Below are positions 1 to 9,432 of a stretch of 64,000 nucleotides of DNA, one piece after another. The notes under the pieces are model-generated. The model searched no databases. It was not told the DNA's origin and saw only the letters and a list, made by a program, of their open reading frames with translations. The translations under genes were made by a program, and so were the position numbers. The stretch is from Linanthus parryae (Eukaryota > Streptophyta > Magnoliopsida > Ericales > Polemoniaceae), in assembly GCA_023055425.1 (NCBI GenBank), contig JALGPY010000001.1:109845057-109909056 (forward strand), written 5' to 3'. Every line of letters begins with the position of its first letter. Position 1 is the first letter of the stretch.

Positions 1-288
1 ATATGCCAATTTCTGACGTACCCTTAAGGTACCTGAATATCCGTTTCACTGCCTGCCAATGGTCCCTACCCGGATGAGCCGTAAACGACTAACCATATTA
101 ACAACGAATGCTATGTCTGATCGAGTACAGACCATAGCATACATAAGGCTTCCAACCGCGCTAGCATATGGAACCTTGGACATGTACTCCTTCTCCTCCT
201 CAGTCTGAACCGTGTACATTCCCAGCTTGCTAATAGTTGCCATAGGAGTATATATAGCTTTAGTTGATAGCATCCCGAATCTTACCAA
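1..288 (-). pseudogene. reverse transcriptase thumb and start of RNase H (partial)
   Basis: The frame carries the thumb motif ending YASAVGSLMYAMVCTRSD, typical of TNT-like copia elements. Near base 46 the frame shifts; in the other frame the next conserved block (DHWQAVKRIFRYLKGT) is readable to the window edge. RNase H proper lies outside. Confidence 0.85.
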
Positions 289-309
289 GATCTTTTTGAT
301 GTATCCCTG

Positions 310-633
310 CTATGACAAGAAAAGCTTCTTCTTCTTCTTCTTCTTCTTCTTCTTTTTCTTCTTCCAGTCTCTATAGATCTCAACTCCCAATATCTTCCGA
401 GCAGCTCCCAGATCCTGCATCTCGAATTCCGCACTTAGGGACCTCTTTAGATCTCTGATGTCCTTGATATTTTGAGTTGCAATCAGAATATCATCCACAT
501 ACAGAACTAGGTAAATACGTGATCCACCATGCAACTCTTTGTGATACACGCAACAATCATACTCACACTTGTGGTAACCAATCTTCATCATGAAGCTGTC
601 AAACCTCTTGTACCGTTTCCTCGGAGACTGCAT
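310..633 (-). pseudogene. reverse transcriptase palm with YVDD and a poly-lysine expansion
   Basis: Continuing the same frame, this segment holds the catalytic YVDD box (LVLYVDDILIAT) and the following LSAEFEMQDLGAA motif. At residues 91-103 of this stretch a (CTT)n tract encodes 13 consecutive lysines where family members usually have a short charged loop before LFLS. It is followed by a stop, after which the reading frame again continues (QGYIKKIL). Confidence 0.88.
325..365. repeat. (CTT)n/(AAG)n microsatellite inside pol
   Basis: About 40 bp of almost perfect CTT units, interrupted once by TTTTT. It keeps the reading frame of reverse transcriptase. Confidence 0.9.
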
Positions 634-639
634 AAGTCC

Positions 640-1947
640 TTAGAGATATCTCTTCAGCTTGCACACGTGGTTCACTCTTTCGGGAACTTGGAACCCTTCC
701 GGTTGGCTGATGTATATCTTCTCTTCCAACTCTCCATGTAGAAAAGCTGTCTTGACATCCAATTGCTCAAGCTCTAGTTCGTGGTGTGCCACCATCGCTA
801 GTAGCACCCGGATAGAAGCATGTCTGACCACCGGTGAGAATATCTCGTTGTAGTCAACTCCCTCTTTCTGACCGAATCCTCTTGCAGCTAGCCTTGCCTT
901 ATACTTGATGCCATCTCCAGATGCAGTTCCTTCCTTTCTTCTGAAAACCCACTTGCAACTGACTATCTTCCTTCCCGAAGTCAATTTAACAAGCTCCCAA
1001 GTCGATTTCTTGCTAAGAGACTCCATCTCTTCTCCCATCGCGGCAATCCATTGTGCTGACTCAAAACTAGATATAGCGGCCTTGTAGGAGGATGGCTCAT
1101 CCTCTACGTCTTCCGCTGCCTCTAATGCATATCCCACCATATCATCATCCCTGTATCTCGTCGGAGGCTTTATGACTCTCCATGTTCTTCCTTCAGTAAT
1201 ACTTTGATGATCAGGTTCCTTTAGTGTAGACGCATCCTCGCTATCAGACTCTTCTTCTTCTTCCTCTTCTGCTTCCGGCGGAGGTGTAGGGATTTCAGAA
1301 TCCTTAGGATCAGTAGGATCTGACTCTCCCTCCACCTTCTTCTCTGCACCTCCAAGCTCCACCTTCATGGAGTTCTTCAACATATGAGTCTCATCAAAGA
1401 CTACACTTATGATAAGTATAATATTGATGTCTGCCCATATCTTGTATCCCTTCACACCTGTTCCGAAACCCATGAATACTCCCTTCTTAGCTATTGGTTC
1501 TATTTTGCCATCATCAACGTGATAATAGGCAACACAACCAAAAACTCTCAAATATGAGTAATCCAGTGCTCTACCAGACCAGACCTCCATAGGAATCTTG
1601 CATCCTATACCTGTTTGCGGGCTCCGATTTATGAGATAGAATGGAAACTGCCTCTCCCCAAAAGCCTCTAGAAAGACCTGCATTCGAAAGCATGTTGCTT
1701 TCGCCAAAAGTGTCTGATTCATTCTCTCGGCTACACCGTTCGGCTGTGGTGTGTGCCGATCGGTGCGATGGAAGGCTATTCCATGATCTTTGCAGAATCC
1801 ATCAAAATCTGATGAACAAAACTCTAAACCATTGTCCGTGCGCATCCTCTTCACCTTCATTCCCACCTGATTCTCTATCAGTGTCTTCCACTCCTTGAAC
1901 CTTGCGAAGGCTTCACTCTTGTTCTTCATTACGAATATCCAAGTCAT
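640..1947 (-). pseudogene. integrase to reverse transcriptase fingers (copia pol)
   Basis: This 435-residue frame begins inside integrase. The second acidic residue is in RTDNGLEF and the glutamate in NGVAERMNQTLL. A less conserved acidic linker follows (EEEEEESDSEDAS), then the reverse transcriptase N-terminus (STWELVKL, KWVFRRKEG, YKARLAARGF, FSPVVRHASIR, LDVKTAFLHGEL). The first integrase aspartates (IDD) lie just upstream in the same frame behind a stop. The frame ends at a nonsense codon just before the LMQSPRKRYKRFD block, and the neighbouring segment continues in the same frame. Confidence 0.9.
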
Positions 1948-2016
1948 CCTGGATTAGTCGTCTATGATGTTAAGAAAATACCTGTACCCGCTAATCGCCT
2001 CGACTCGAGATGGACC

Positions 2017-2652
2017 TCAGCAATCCGAATGGATATAATCAAGAGTACCTTTCGTTCTATGAACCTTCTTAGGGAACTTGCTACGCTGTAGCTTCCCGTA
2101 CACGCAGTGCTCACAAAACCCTAGGCTCTTGGGCACATGCCCGGTGAGATACCCCTTCTTGTGAAGTTCCTGCATTCCACGTTCACTCATATGACCGAGT
2201 CTCATATGCCACAACTTAGTTAGATCAGCTTCATTAACCTCGGATGAGGAAACTCCGACAGACCCTGTGATAGGTAAACCTTGTAGCACATAAAAAGTCC
2301 CATCCTTGACCCCCTTGATTAGCTCATCCGAGTCCCTGTAGACGCATAATCCTCCACCTTCACCCTTGAAACTGAAACCCTTGCTGTCGAGTAGACTCAA
2401 AGAAATCAGATTCTTTGTGACAAGCGGTACGTGTCTAACATCCTTCAAAGTGCATGTCTTCCCATCCTTTGTCTTGAATCTAACTGAACCTTTTCCTATG
2501 ACCTTGAAAACAAATTCGCTTGCCATGTGAACGGATCCTCCATCTTGAACGGATCCTCCATGCGATTTAAGCATGGCCTCCATCTTTATCTTCCACAGAC
2601 TGAAGCTGTTCCCTCCGGTGAACCTGTCAATCTTCATCATCGATCTAGACAT
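2017..2652 (-). pseudogene. gag N-terminus joined to GAG-pre-integrase (internally deleted)
   Basis: The 211-residue frame opens with a gag N-terminal motif (KIDRFTGGNSFSLWKIKMEA) and within about 15 residues jumps to the region downstream of the protease (VIGKGSVRFKTKDGKT). Most of gag, its zinc knuckle and the D-S/T-G protease site are therefore gone. The GAG-pre-integrase zinc-binding residues remain (LWHMRLGHM, then CEHCVYGK). At the junction lies a 15-bp perfect direct repeat (2529-2543 and 2547-2561). The frame continues into integrase through a stop where a Trp codon is expected (HSDC, stop, GPSR) and another inside the IDD motif. Confidence 0.85.
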
Positions 2653-2680
2653 CGTTCTTGGTGGAGTGATCCAAACCCTA

Positions 2681-2692
2681 GCTCTGATTCCA
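2681..2692 (-). other. primer-binding site (initiator tRNA-Met type, mutated)
   Basis: On the minus strand the bases read TGGAATCAGAGC, one change from the usual copia site TGGTATCAGAGC complementary to the 3' part of initiator tRNA-Met. It lies between the LTR and gag, as expected. Confidence 0.75.
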
Positions 2693-2875
2693 GTTTTTTA
2701 TGCAATTCAACTGATCAAACACCTCACGAATAGTCAAAGAAAGATGCAAAATAGATTTAACGTGGTTCGCTAGCATCCAAATATGCTAACTACGTCCACG
2801 GGGAAGAAAGACCTTTATTCAATCAAGAGAAACGACCACAATCTCTTACATATGTTCATAGGACCCCAAAATATC

Positions 2876-2883
2876 CTTTTATA
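2876..2883 (-). promoter_or_regulatory. TATA box of the left copia LTR
   Basis: The minus strand reads TATAAAAG inside a GC-rich context (GGGCTATAAAAGG). Its position downstream of the palindrome cluster and upstream of the LTR end fits a U3 promoter. Confidence 0.6.
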
Positions 2884-2949
2884 GCCCCCAAAACCGCCCC
2901 GGACAATTATGGAAAAAATTCCATCCTTATTATCCTTTTCCTGGATTGT

Positions 2950-3076
2950 CTTCGTGCGAAGAGACGAAGTCGTCGTGCGAAGACCTTCGTGCGACGACTG
3001 AGACAGAGACTTAAATTAGGAAGACATTCAGACATGGCTAATTTTGGCTAAGAATGGGATGTCTTCGTGCGAAGAC
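2950..3076. repeat. cluster of CTTCGTGCGAAG palindromes in U3
   Basis: Two perfect copies of the palindrome core CTTCGTGCGAAG (2950-2961; 3063-3074 within the 16-bp 3061-3076) and two half-matching copies (about 2970-2984 and 2983-2997) lie upstream of the TATA box. Repeated U3 motifs of this sort act as enhancers in other copia LTRs; here that role is inferred. Confidence 0.6.
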
Positions 3077-3189
3077 ACTTGTAGAAAATGGGGGACCTAC
3101 CCATTACAATAAAAGTTCGTAAAAAACACACACAAAACTAATTAAAAAGCATGGGTCAACAAGCATAGCTATTACATACTAAGCCCAAT

Positions 3190-3650
3190 TTTGTCCTGGT
3201 CTAACTCATTAAGCACAAAATCTGGTAGATCGGTATAGAAAGTAACCCATTTTCTGGGCTTAAACGCACCCTCGCCAGTCGGTGAGACACAAAATTGGCA
3301 GCCCTACGGACAACATAGAGACCACCGCTGTTGTCATCATCGATCAAACCCTTAAGCTGCTGAAAGAACCTTCCCCATTCGTTGCTGTTCGTTGCCCCTT
3401 ATTTCAATCTTTGCAAAATTCTCTAGAGTCTGTCTCTACCATTAACAACGTAGAAGATAGATTCAAGAACCACTTGAGTTCAATCAGCACATCATAATCT
3501 CACATGTAAGGTTCTACTCCTTCTAAAACTGAGCCACTATTATTTTTTTCCCCTTCGATTAGAAGTTAATTCCGCCGCCTCCAAATTATCCAACATGTAG
3601 AAACAAATTTTCTCACATCTGATTTATCCAGGACAAGGGCAATAGTCGTG
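3190..3650 (-). pseudogene. LINE RNase H-like C-terminal remnant
   Basis: After zf-RVT the minus strand encodes STCWIIWRRRNELLIEG (about 3605-3550), the linker usually seen before the RNase H domain of plant LINEs, and near the end RRAANFVSHRLARV (about 3325-3280), matching the last RNase H helix (AN..AH.LAR). The central RNase H is too decayed to place its acidic residues. Plus-strand frames here are antisense shadows. Confidence 0.6.
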
Positions 3651-3719
3651 GATAGCCGTCTTCGCTCCACGTCCTTCACAACCTCAGTGATTACTATATT
3701 TGACCATACACTTTTCACT

Positions 3720-4386
3720 TATCAGGACTCTCAGCCTCCCATCCGCAGCATATACACTTATCAGGTACTTCAATCCCCTTCCTTCTAGTATTTTGTATTA
3801 CTTGTAGGTAATTATTCATCAATTTCCAGGCAAAAGTATTTATTTTTCCCGGTAATTTCGACCGCCATATCTTCTGATGTAACCTCTTCCTTTCCTCTCA
3901 GCTAGTACCTTCTGATAATTGATAGATAAAATCAACATATTTTATAAGCTACTCGATAACCTGAAGAGACCTTATACTGACCATCAATCAAAAAATTCCA
4001 AGTTAGACTATCAGATACTTTGTTAGGACAAATTGGGCTTTGCAAAATGCATTCACCATCTTGCTGCGCAAAGCTGCTCCTAAGTTTTTCTGAGTACCAG
4101 TTTCAAAGAGCTCACTGACTGTGGCATCTACCCCTAAAATTGGAGAACTGTAAATTTTCTTTCCCCCTTCATTCGGGATCCACTTATGCCCATATATTGG
4201 AGTGGAAGCACCAACCCCAATTGAGTTTCGTGCCCCTTCGTAAATGATTTTCCGCCTTAAAAGAATACTTCTCCAAATTAAAGATGGTCTTGATCCCACC
4301 TCAGCAGTACGGAAATTCCCTTGTCTATAGTACTTTCCACGCAAATCCCTAGCAACCATAGAGTTTGGATTGTCATGAGTATCCAA
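3720..4386 (-). pseudogene. LINE zf-RVT region
   Basis: An open piece of 127 residues (4386-4003) shows the hallmark SMVARDLRGKYYRQG...PSLIWRSIL and the degenerate HKWIPN block. Below it, in other frames, follow SDSLTWNFLIDGQYKVSSGY (about 4010-3940), IWRSKLPGKINTFAWKL and a C..CG zinc pair ending near 3720. This order is that of the zf-RVT domain of plant LINEs. Several shifts and stops are present. Confidence 0.78.
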
Positions 4387-4399
4387 CCCTACTTCGCCA

Positions 4400-4957
4400 A
4401 AAAATCCAACTTGAAGGCTTCCAAATATCGGAAGCCCATTCCACCCTTAGCTTTATTCAGGAACAAGTTATCCCACTTACACCAATGAATTTTATTTTTT
4501 GCGTTGAATCACCCCACCAGTTATCTATCATCTTTCCTTTCATATCTCTACACAATGTCGTAGGCACCATGAAGCAACGCACAACATATGTTCGGATGTC
4601 TTGTACAACGTATTTGATTAAGACTTCTTGTCCATCACAACTTAGATATTTCTCACTCCACCCCTGCAATCGATGTAAGACTCTGTCAGAACATAAGCAA
4701 ACAACTTCTTATCCTTCCCAACACAGTTGGGAGTCCTAGGTATTTTGAGTGACCCTCCACTGTGGTAATATGCAAATATTAACAATTTTCTCACTTATCT
4801 GAGTAGGAACCTCTGGACTAAAGCACAAAGCAGATTTTTCAAAAGTAACACACTGTCCCGATGCCTTCTCATACAATATTAAAACCTTATTGAACTCAAA
4901 AGCCTCTTGAGCAGTAGATTGGCCAAAAATAACACTATCATCCGCAAATAAAAAATG
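4400..4957 (-). pseudogene. LINE reverse transcriptase, FADD box and thumb
   Basis: The minus strand encodes SHFLFADDSVIFGQS at about 4957-4913, the catalytic box of L1-type reverse transcriptases. A later block (LQGWSEKYLSCDGQEVLIKY, 4669-4610) matches the thumb region that usually reads GW..K.LS..G.EVLIK. Frames change several times between these blocks. The 70-residue open piece at 4457-4669 is one intact segment of it. Confidence 0.8.
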
Positions 4958-4962
4958 AGAGA
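4958..4962. repeat. target-site duplication AGAGA (left copy)
   Basis: AGAGA directly precedes the LTR start TGATAGATC. The matching copy is 14949-14953. Together they define a single 9,986-bp insertion into the LINE. Confidence 0.85.
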
Positions 4963-6262
4963 TGATAGATCAGAAGCTCTTTGGTATTAATATGTGGATA
5001 TGTACAAAGGAGAGCTTTGGTTCCTTGATGAAATCCAGAAACACAAGTGTAATACAAGTGTCAAAACTTCAATGCTTTGAGACACTATAGTTGCCTTATA
5101 TGTTCTTAACTGTTCTGTATTTTGCAGGTCTATAAGTTGGTGTTTGGAATGACTTTTTCATTCTCTATGATGTTCTGCAAATACTATGAAATCATGTTTT
5201 TGGGTACAACACAATGTGCAGGACTGAGATGGATTGGGAATCCAAGTTCATTTTGATTAACTAGCAGTCAAAGCTTCAAAGCTTTGGGAATTTATGAGTA
5301 CGCCTTCTGCTAAGTTCATCTAACGAGATTTGTGTGTGCAGGTCAATTCATTTGGTTTTATGATTTGTTATTGACTTATATTAGTCTATTAATACTTTTT
5401 CTATAATGGTTAATTGGTATATCCATTTAATTGGATGTACAGACTATTTTTATTATCAGACAAAACTTAGCCTAATTTCTTCATGAACTGTCAGCATAAT
5501 GCTGATCAGATCTTAATGCTAGTTTGTCTGGATATTGTTTGATCTTGTTTGTTGAGTGTATGTAGGGTTGTTGTGCATTGCAACGTCCATAAACAAATCA
5601 GATAGCTATCCAAGCATAGGGGAGAGGATTTTTAGGCATTCAGTTCCTAAAATCTCTGAGGTTGTTGCAGGCTGTTACTTAAGATATCAGTGTTTTAAAT
5701 TCAAAGAGACACACACAAGGAGAGGTTGATCAATGTGGGAATTGAAGAGTTTTACAAACAGGAGAGAAAAAATCATACAATTCTTCAATTCATCAGGCCT
5801 ATTAACACTGCAGAAGCAAGATCATTGATTAGAGACTGAAGAACACTTCCAAGCTTTATTGCTTATTTCTATTCTGTGTTCTTCACACTTGTACTAAAAT
5901 TGCATTATCTTTCTATGTTCTTAAACCTCATAAACTTAGAAGTTTAGTTGTTCAAGTGACAACAAAGAGGTTCTTATTGTTACAACATGTTGTAGCTGGA
6001 AATAGATAGGTTGGGAACCAAAAGCTGTATAGGTGAAAGTTAGCTCACTTAGGCTTGAGATCTAGGGGTAAATCTGGGTGATTAATAAGAATTTGTGTTA
6101 GAATCCGCGAGGGATAAGATCCCTCAGGAAGAGACTAGGTCCAATAGTGACTGAACTCTGTAAAATCCTTGTGTTCTTGATGCTTACTTTTATTATCCCT
6201 ACATTCCAGTCTAAGTAGAAAGTTCCAAAGCTTTGGAGTTTTCCAAATCTCAAAGCTTTGAA
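4963..6262 (+). repeat. 5' LTR, truncated at the inversion breakpoint
   Basis: Starts TGATAGATCAG and runs closely parallel to 13438-14763 with scattered substitutions and small indels. One indel is a block of about 22 bp, near 14104-14126, that is missing from this copy around 5622. It stops at the palindrome TCAAAGCTTTGAA (6250-6262); the last 185 bp of the LTR are absent here. Confidence 0.88.
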
Positions 6263-7453
6263 TAGAATTTCCACTTTCCTTTGAAAGTTTGAACTATCCC
6301 AATCCTTTGAAGAGATGCCTCATCCATCAACCCAAAACCAGTTTTAATCTTCTCCTCATCTTCCAATGGGACTCTAAAGTGTATGAAAAACAAAGGTAAT
6401 ATATTGGCATAAGGCAGCGAATGGTTCCTAGTCCTAGTGCCATAGTAAACCATATGCTCCATCACAACAGTGGGGAGATCAACTTCAAACCCTTGACATA
6501 TCAGATACATAAGAATCAACACCCTATCTGTCACCAATTCTTTGGAATACTACCTGGGAACTACACATCTCATAATAATAGAAAAATGAATGTGTTTACT
6601 ATTTTGGTTCAGTAGGGGTTCCCTCCAAGAAAAACAAGGCTTTGGCTTTCTCCAAAATCGCTTTCCTATCAGGATGATCATTAATCCTATAATTTCTAGG
6701 AACTCCCAATACTTTGGTAAAAACCATGTGATCCAACTTAATATCCATCCCAGCAACTTTAGATGTCAGAATGTAATTGTCACTATCATCCAATTCTTGA
6801 ACCAAGTTCAGATAGAAAATCCTAGTTAGCCTAGGGTAAGCCTCAGATGATTGATTTAACAAACTCTCAATAGATAATTCTCTCAATTTATTAATGTAGT
6901 TTAAGTCCAAAAAATCCAAGAACTCAGTACTAATCAGACTACATACAGATATCTTGGATGATGCATACCCATCCATCCACACAGTCTTAACATCTGAATT
7001 GACAAACCAAGTATCAGGCAAAATATTCTTACCAAAATTTGTAGCTTTCTTGGTCTTTACTGCACTGTGTTTCACTCTCTTCTTCTCTGGATTTCTTTCA
7101 TCCTTCTTCTCATCAGCTTTCTTTTCCTTTGAATATGGTACACTCATCTTCTCACTTTTCCCTTCAGCCACTTCCTTCTTATTCTTGCTTGATTTTTCTC
7201 CCTGATCCTTACTCCCATTTTCTTTGATCTTCACCACTTATTCTATTGCAGACTCAGATTCTGACCCAGCCTCTGGTTCTTCCTAAACTTCCTTTCCCTT
7301 CTTGATCTTCTTTGAGGGTGCTGAAGTCTCATGGACACTAGCTTTCTCTTCTGAATCTGATCCATGAATGGTGATCTTCCTGTTAGCCTTCTTCTTTGTC
7401 CTCTTTGTGGAAGTCTATCCTTGTTGCTTGATCCTCTCAGATTTGCGCTCCAT
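6250..7453 (-). pseudogene. ORF3 behind pol (plant-transposon-protein-like; env position)
   Basis: The reading starts at ATG 7453-7451 behind a CT-rich leader and, ignoring three early stops, gives a lysine-rich charged N-terminus followed by a globular part. That part includes WFVNSDVKTVWMDGYASS, YPRLTRIFYLNL, SKVAGMDIKLDHMVFTKVLG and PYANILPLFFIHF. This pattern resembles the 'putative plant transposon protein' domain (Pfam PF20167, from memory). The sister ORF at 40216-41936 shares all these blocks. No signal peptide or membrane helix is seen, so an envelope function is not supported. The C-terminal part is cut off at the inversion junction (GKWKFYSKL, stop). Confidence 0.7.
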
Positions 7454-7958
7454 TGTGGTTAGGGTTTGAGAGAGAGAGAGATAGATAGATATGAAGAGAA
7501 GAGATGTGAGAATGAAGGAAATAAGCCATGAATTTGTCTTAAGTAGGTGGAAGAGTTTAATTTAAAAAGGGATTGCATGCAAATCAAATTGTAAAAGATT
7601 TCATGAGATATTTTTGGAATATTTTGTCAAAATCTCCGAAAATTTGAAATATTATGTAGTTATCTAAAAAGATATTACAAAATATTCCATGATCCATTTT
7701 TTTAATAAAATGCATATCCACATAATCAAAGCAGTTGAACAGTAGTTCACAGCTTCGAGAAGTTTCAGAATATAACAAAAACCTTCAAAGCTTTGAGACA
7801 TGCTTTCATGGCTAAGAAAGTATGATCTCAAATCTTTGAGATTTACTCACATAACACACATAGAAACTAATACTACCAATGCATCCTTGTTCAACATACC
7901 CGATTCTAGCCTAGGGATACAAACCTCTCATCTGACAATGGTTTAGTGAAAATATCAG
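7454..7958 (-). promoter_or_regulatory. intergenic spacer with CT-rich leader upstream of ORF3
   Basis: About 500 bp separate the RNase H end from ORF3. The last 60 bases before the ATG (minus strand) are a CT-microsatellite followed by AAACCCTAACCACA, which looks like a plant 5' untranslated leader with a telo-box-like AAACCCTAA. The spacer also holds palindrome copies (7783-7797 and near 7830). An internal promoter or a splice acceptor is inferred, not shown. Confidence 0.4.
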
Positions 7959-8460
7959 CTATTTGCATAGTATTAGAAATAAAATATAGAACAACATTTT
8001 CAGCATATGATCTTTAAGAAAATGATGTCTCACATCTATATGCTTTGTCCTTGAATGCTGAGCTGGATTCTTTGATATAGAAATTGCACTTGTATTATCA
8101 CAGTTGATAGGCACATTTCTCATATCCAAGATCTCGTAGCTGTTGAGAAATCCACAAAACCTGAGAACAACATGCTGTAGTTGCAATGTATTCAGCTGCT
8201 GCAGTTGATAGAGCTACTGAATTTTGCTTCTTTGAATGTCAACTAATCAGTGATGAACCAAGAAATTGGCAACATCCCGAAGTACTATTTGTGTCTACTT
8301 TGTAGCCTGCAAAGTCTGCATCTGAATAATCGCTCAACATAAAGTTAGATCTTCTTGGATACCAAAGCCCGAAGTCTTTGGTTCCATTCAAGTATCTGAA
8401 AATCCTTTTCACAGCAATCAAATGACTTTCTTTAGGATCTGCTTGAAATCTAGCACACAT
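7959..8460 (-). pseudogene. RNase H domain of the inverted element
   Basis: The segments GLWYPRRSNFMLSDYSDADF (with the RNase H aspartates) and AGYKVDTNSTSGCCQFLGSS, then CDNTSAISISKNPAQHSRTK and HIDVRHHFLKDH, are the classic copia RNase H blocks. They are spread over two or three frames (8460-8239 and 8186-7959). The sequence stops at LKDH, earlier than in the sister element, so the last part is missing. Confidence 0.85.
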
Positions 8461-9427
8461 ATATAACTAAACATAATATTTGGTCTACTAGCAGTTAGAT
8501 ACAGAAGTGAACCAATCATACCTCCATAATCCTTTTGATTCACACTCTTACCACTTGTATCCTTGTCTAAGGATAATGATGAACTCATAGGAGTCTTAAA
8601 TACCTTGGACTGAGACATGTTATATTTATTTAACAAGTTCTTCGTGTACTTCCATTGATGCACAAAGATTCCTCTCTTCATTTGATGTACATTAAGTCCA
8701 AGAAAGAAATTCAATTCTCCCATTAAGCTCATCTCAAATTCTCTGCACATTAGACTTGAAAAATCTTTTGAAAGAGCATCATTATAGCACCAAATAGAAT
8801 ATCATCAACATATATTTGTACTACTAACAAATCCTTTTCATGATTCTTGATAAAAAGAGTTTTCTCAACAATTCCTCTCTTGAAACCATTTTCAAGTAAA
8901 AACTTAGAGAGTTTGTCATACCAAGCCCTTGGAGCTTGCTTAAGTTCATACAAGGCTTTGTCTAATTTGTAAACATGATCATGAAAATTTTCATCTTCAA
9001 AACCTGGTGGTTGAGCAACATATACTTCTTATTGTAAATATCCATTTAGAAAAGCAAATTTGACATCCATTTAAAAAATCTTTATATGTTTATGTGATGC
9101 AAATGCAAGAAGCATTCTGATAGCTTCTAACCTTGAAACATGGGAAAATGTCTTATCATAATCAATTTCTTCTTTTTGATTATATCCCCGTGCAACCAGT
9201 CTTGCTTTGTTTCTCACAACCTTACAATTTTCATCAAGTTTGTTTTTGAACACCCATATAGTTCCAATCACTGATTGATTCTTTGGTCTAGGAACCAAAT
9301 TCCATACTTTTTTCCTTTCAAACTCATTCAGCTCATTCTGCATTGCAATGATCCAATCTGCATCTTTTAGTGTTTTTTTTGCATTTTTGAGCTCAATAAG
9401 TGATACAAAAGCACTAAAAACACACAA
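8418..9427 (-). pseudogene. reverse transcriptase of the inverted element
   Basis: Three open pieces cover the domain: 9427-9071 (KTLKDADWIIAMQNELNEFE, WVFKNKLDENCKV, ARLVARGYNQKE), 8953-8750 ([20 protein letters not shown] with catalytic YVDD in [12 protein letters not shown]) and 8750-8418 (MSLMGELNFFLGL, YGGMIGSLLYLTASRPN). Short frameshifts and a stop separate them. The intervening 9070-8954 holds the PPGFE...YKL block in broken frame. Confidence 0.9.
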
Positions 9428-9432
9428 ATTCT

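Larger units (their letters stand above)
1..3108 (-). mobile_element. Ty1/copia element (Tork/TNT-like), 5' part, runs off left edge
   Basis: Read on the minus strand the order is LTR (3108-2701), a tRNA primer-binding-like site (2692-2681), a remnant of gag, GAG-pre-integrase, integrase, reverse transcriptase and the start of RNase H, which is the Ty1/copia order. The element leaves the window at base 1, so the end of RNase H and the 3' LTR are not seen. Most of gag and the whole protease core are missing, and I count at least four in-frame stops plus a frameshift near base 46. A possible target duplication starts ATAAA at 3109-3113. It sits just beyond the 3' end of a LINE. Confidence 0.9.
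2701..3108 (-). repeat. 5' LTR of the left copia element (408 bp)
   Basis: The boundaries are inferred from TG...CA ends. On the minus strand it opens TGTAATGGG at 3108 and closes AATTGCA at 2701, eight bases before the primer-binding-like site. It contains a TATA box and a cluster of CTTCGTGCGAAG palindromes. The partner LTR lies outside the window, so the limits could be off by some bases. Confidence 0.65.
3114..4957 (-). mobile_element. L1-type LINE, 3' half (interrupted copy)
   Basis: On the minus strand this stretch runs from the catalytic FADD box of a non-LTR reverse transcriptase through the thumb, the zf-RVT zinc-binding domain and an RNase H-like C-terminus. The 5' half of the same LINE lies at 14954-16960: removing the Sirevirus-like insert and one AGAGA copy rejoins the conserved peptide CPTVSHFLFADDS in frame. 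Many stops and frameshifts make it a fossil. Confidence 0.85.

Noticed and set aside
3282..3497. Plus-strand ORF of 71 codons as a gene
   Set aside because: It is antisense to the RNase H-like end of the LINE; no domain of its own.
6250..7453. Envelope glycoprotein gene (retrovirus-like)
   Set aside because: The position behind pol fits, but no signal peptide, transmembrane helix or glycoprotein-like cysteine pattern is present in either copy.
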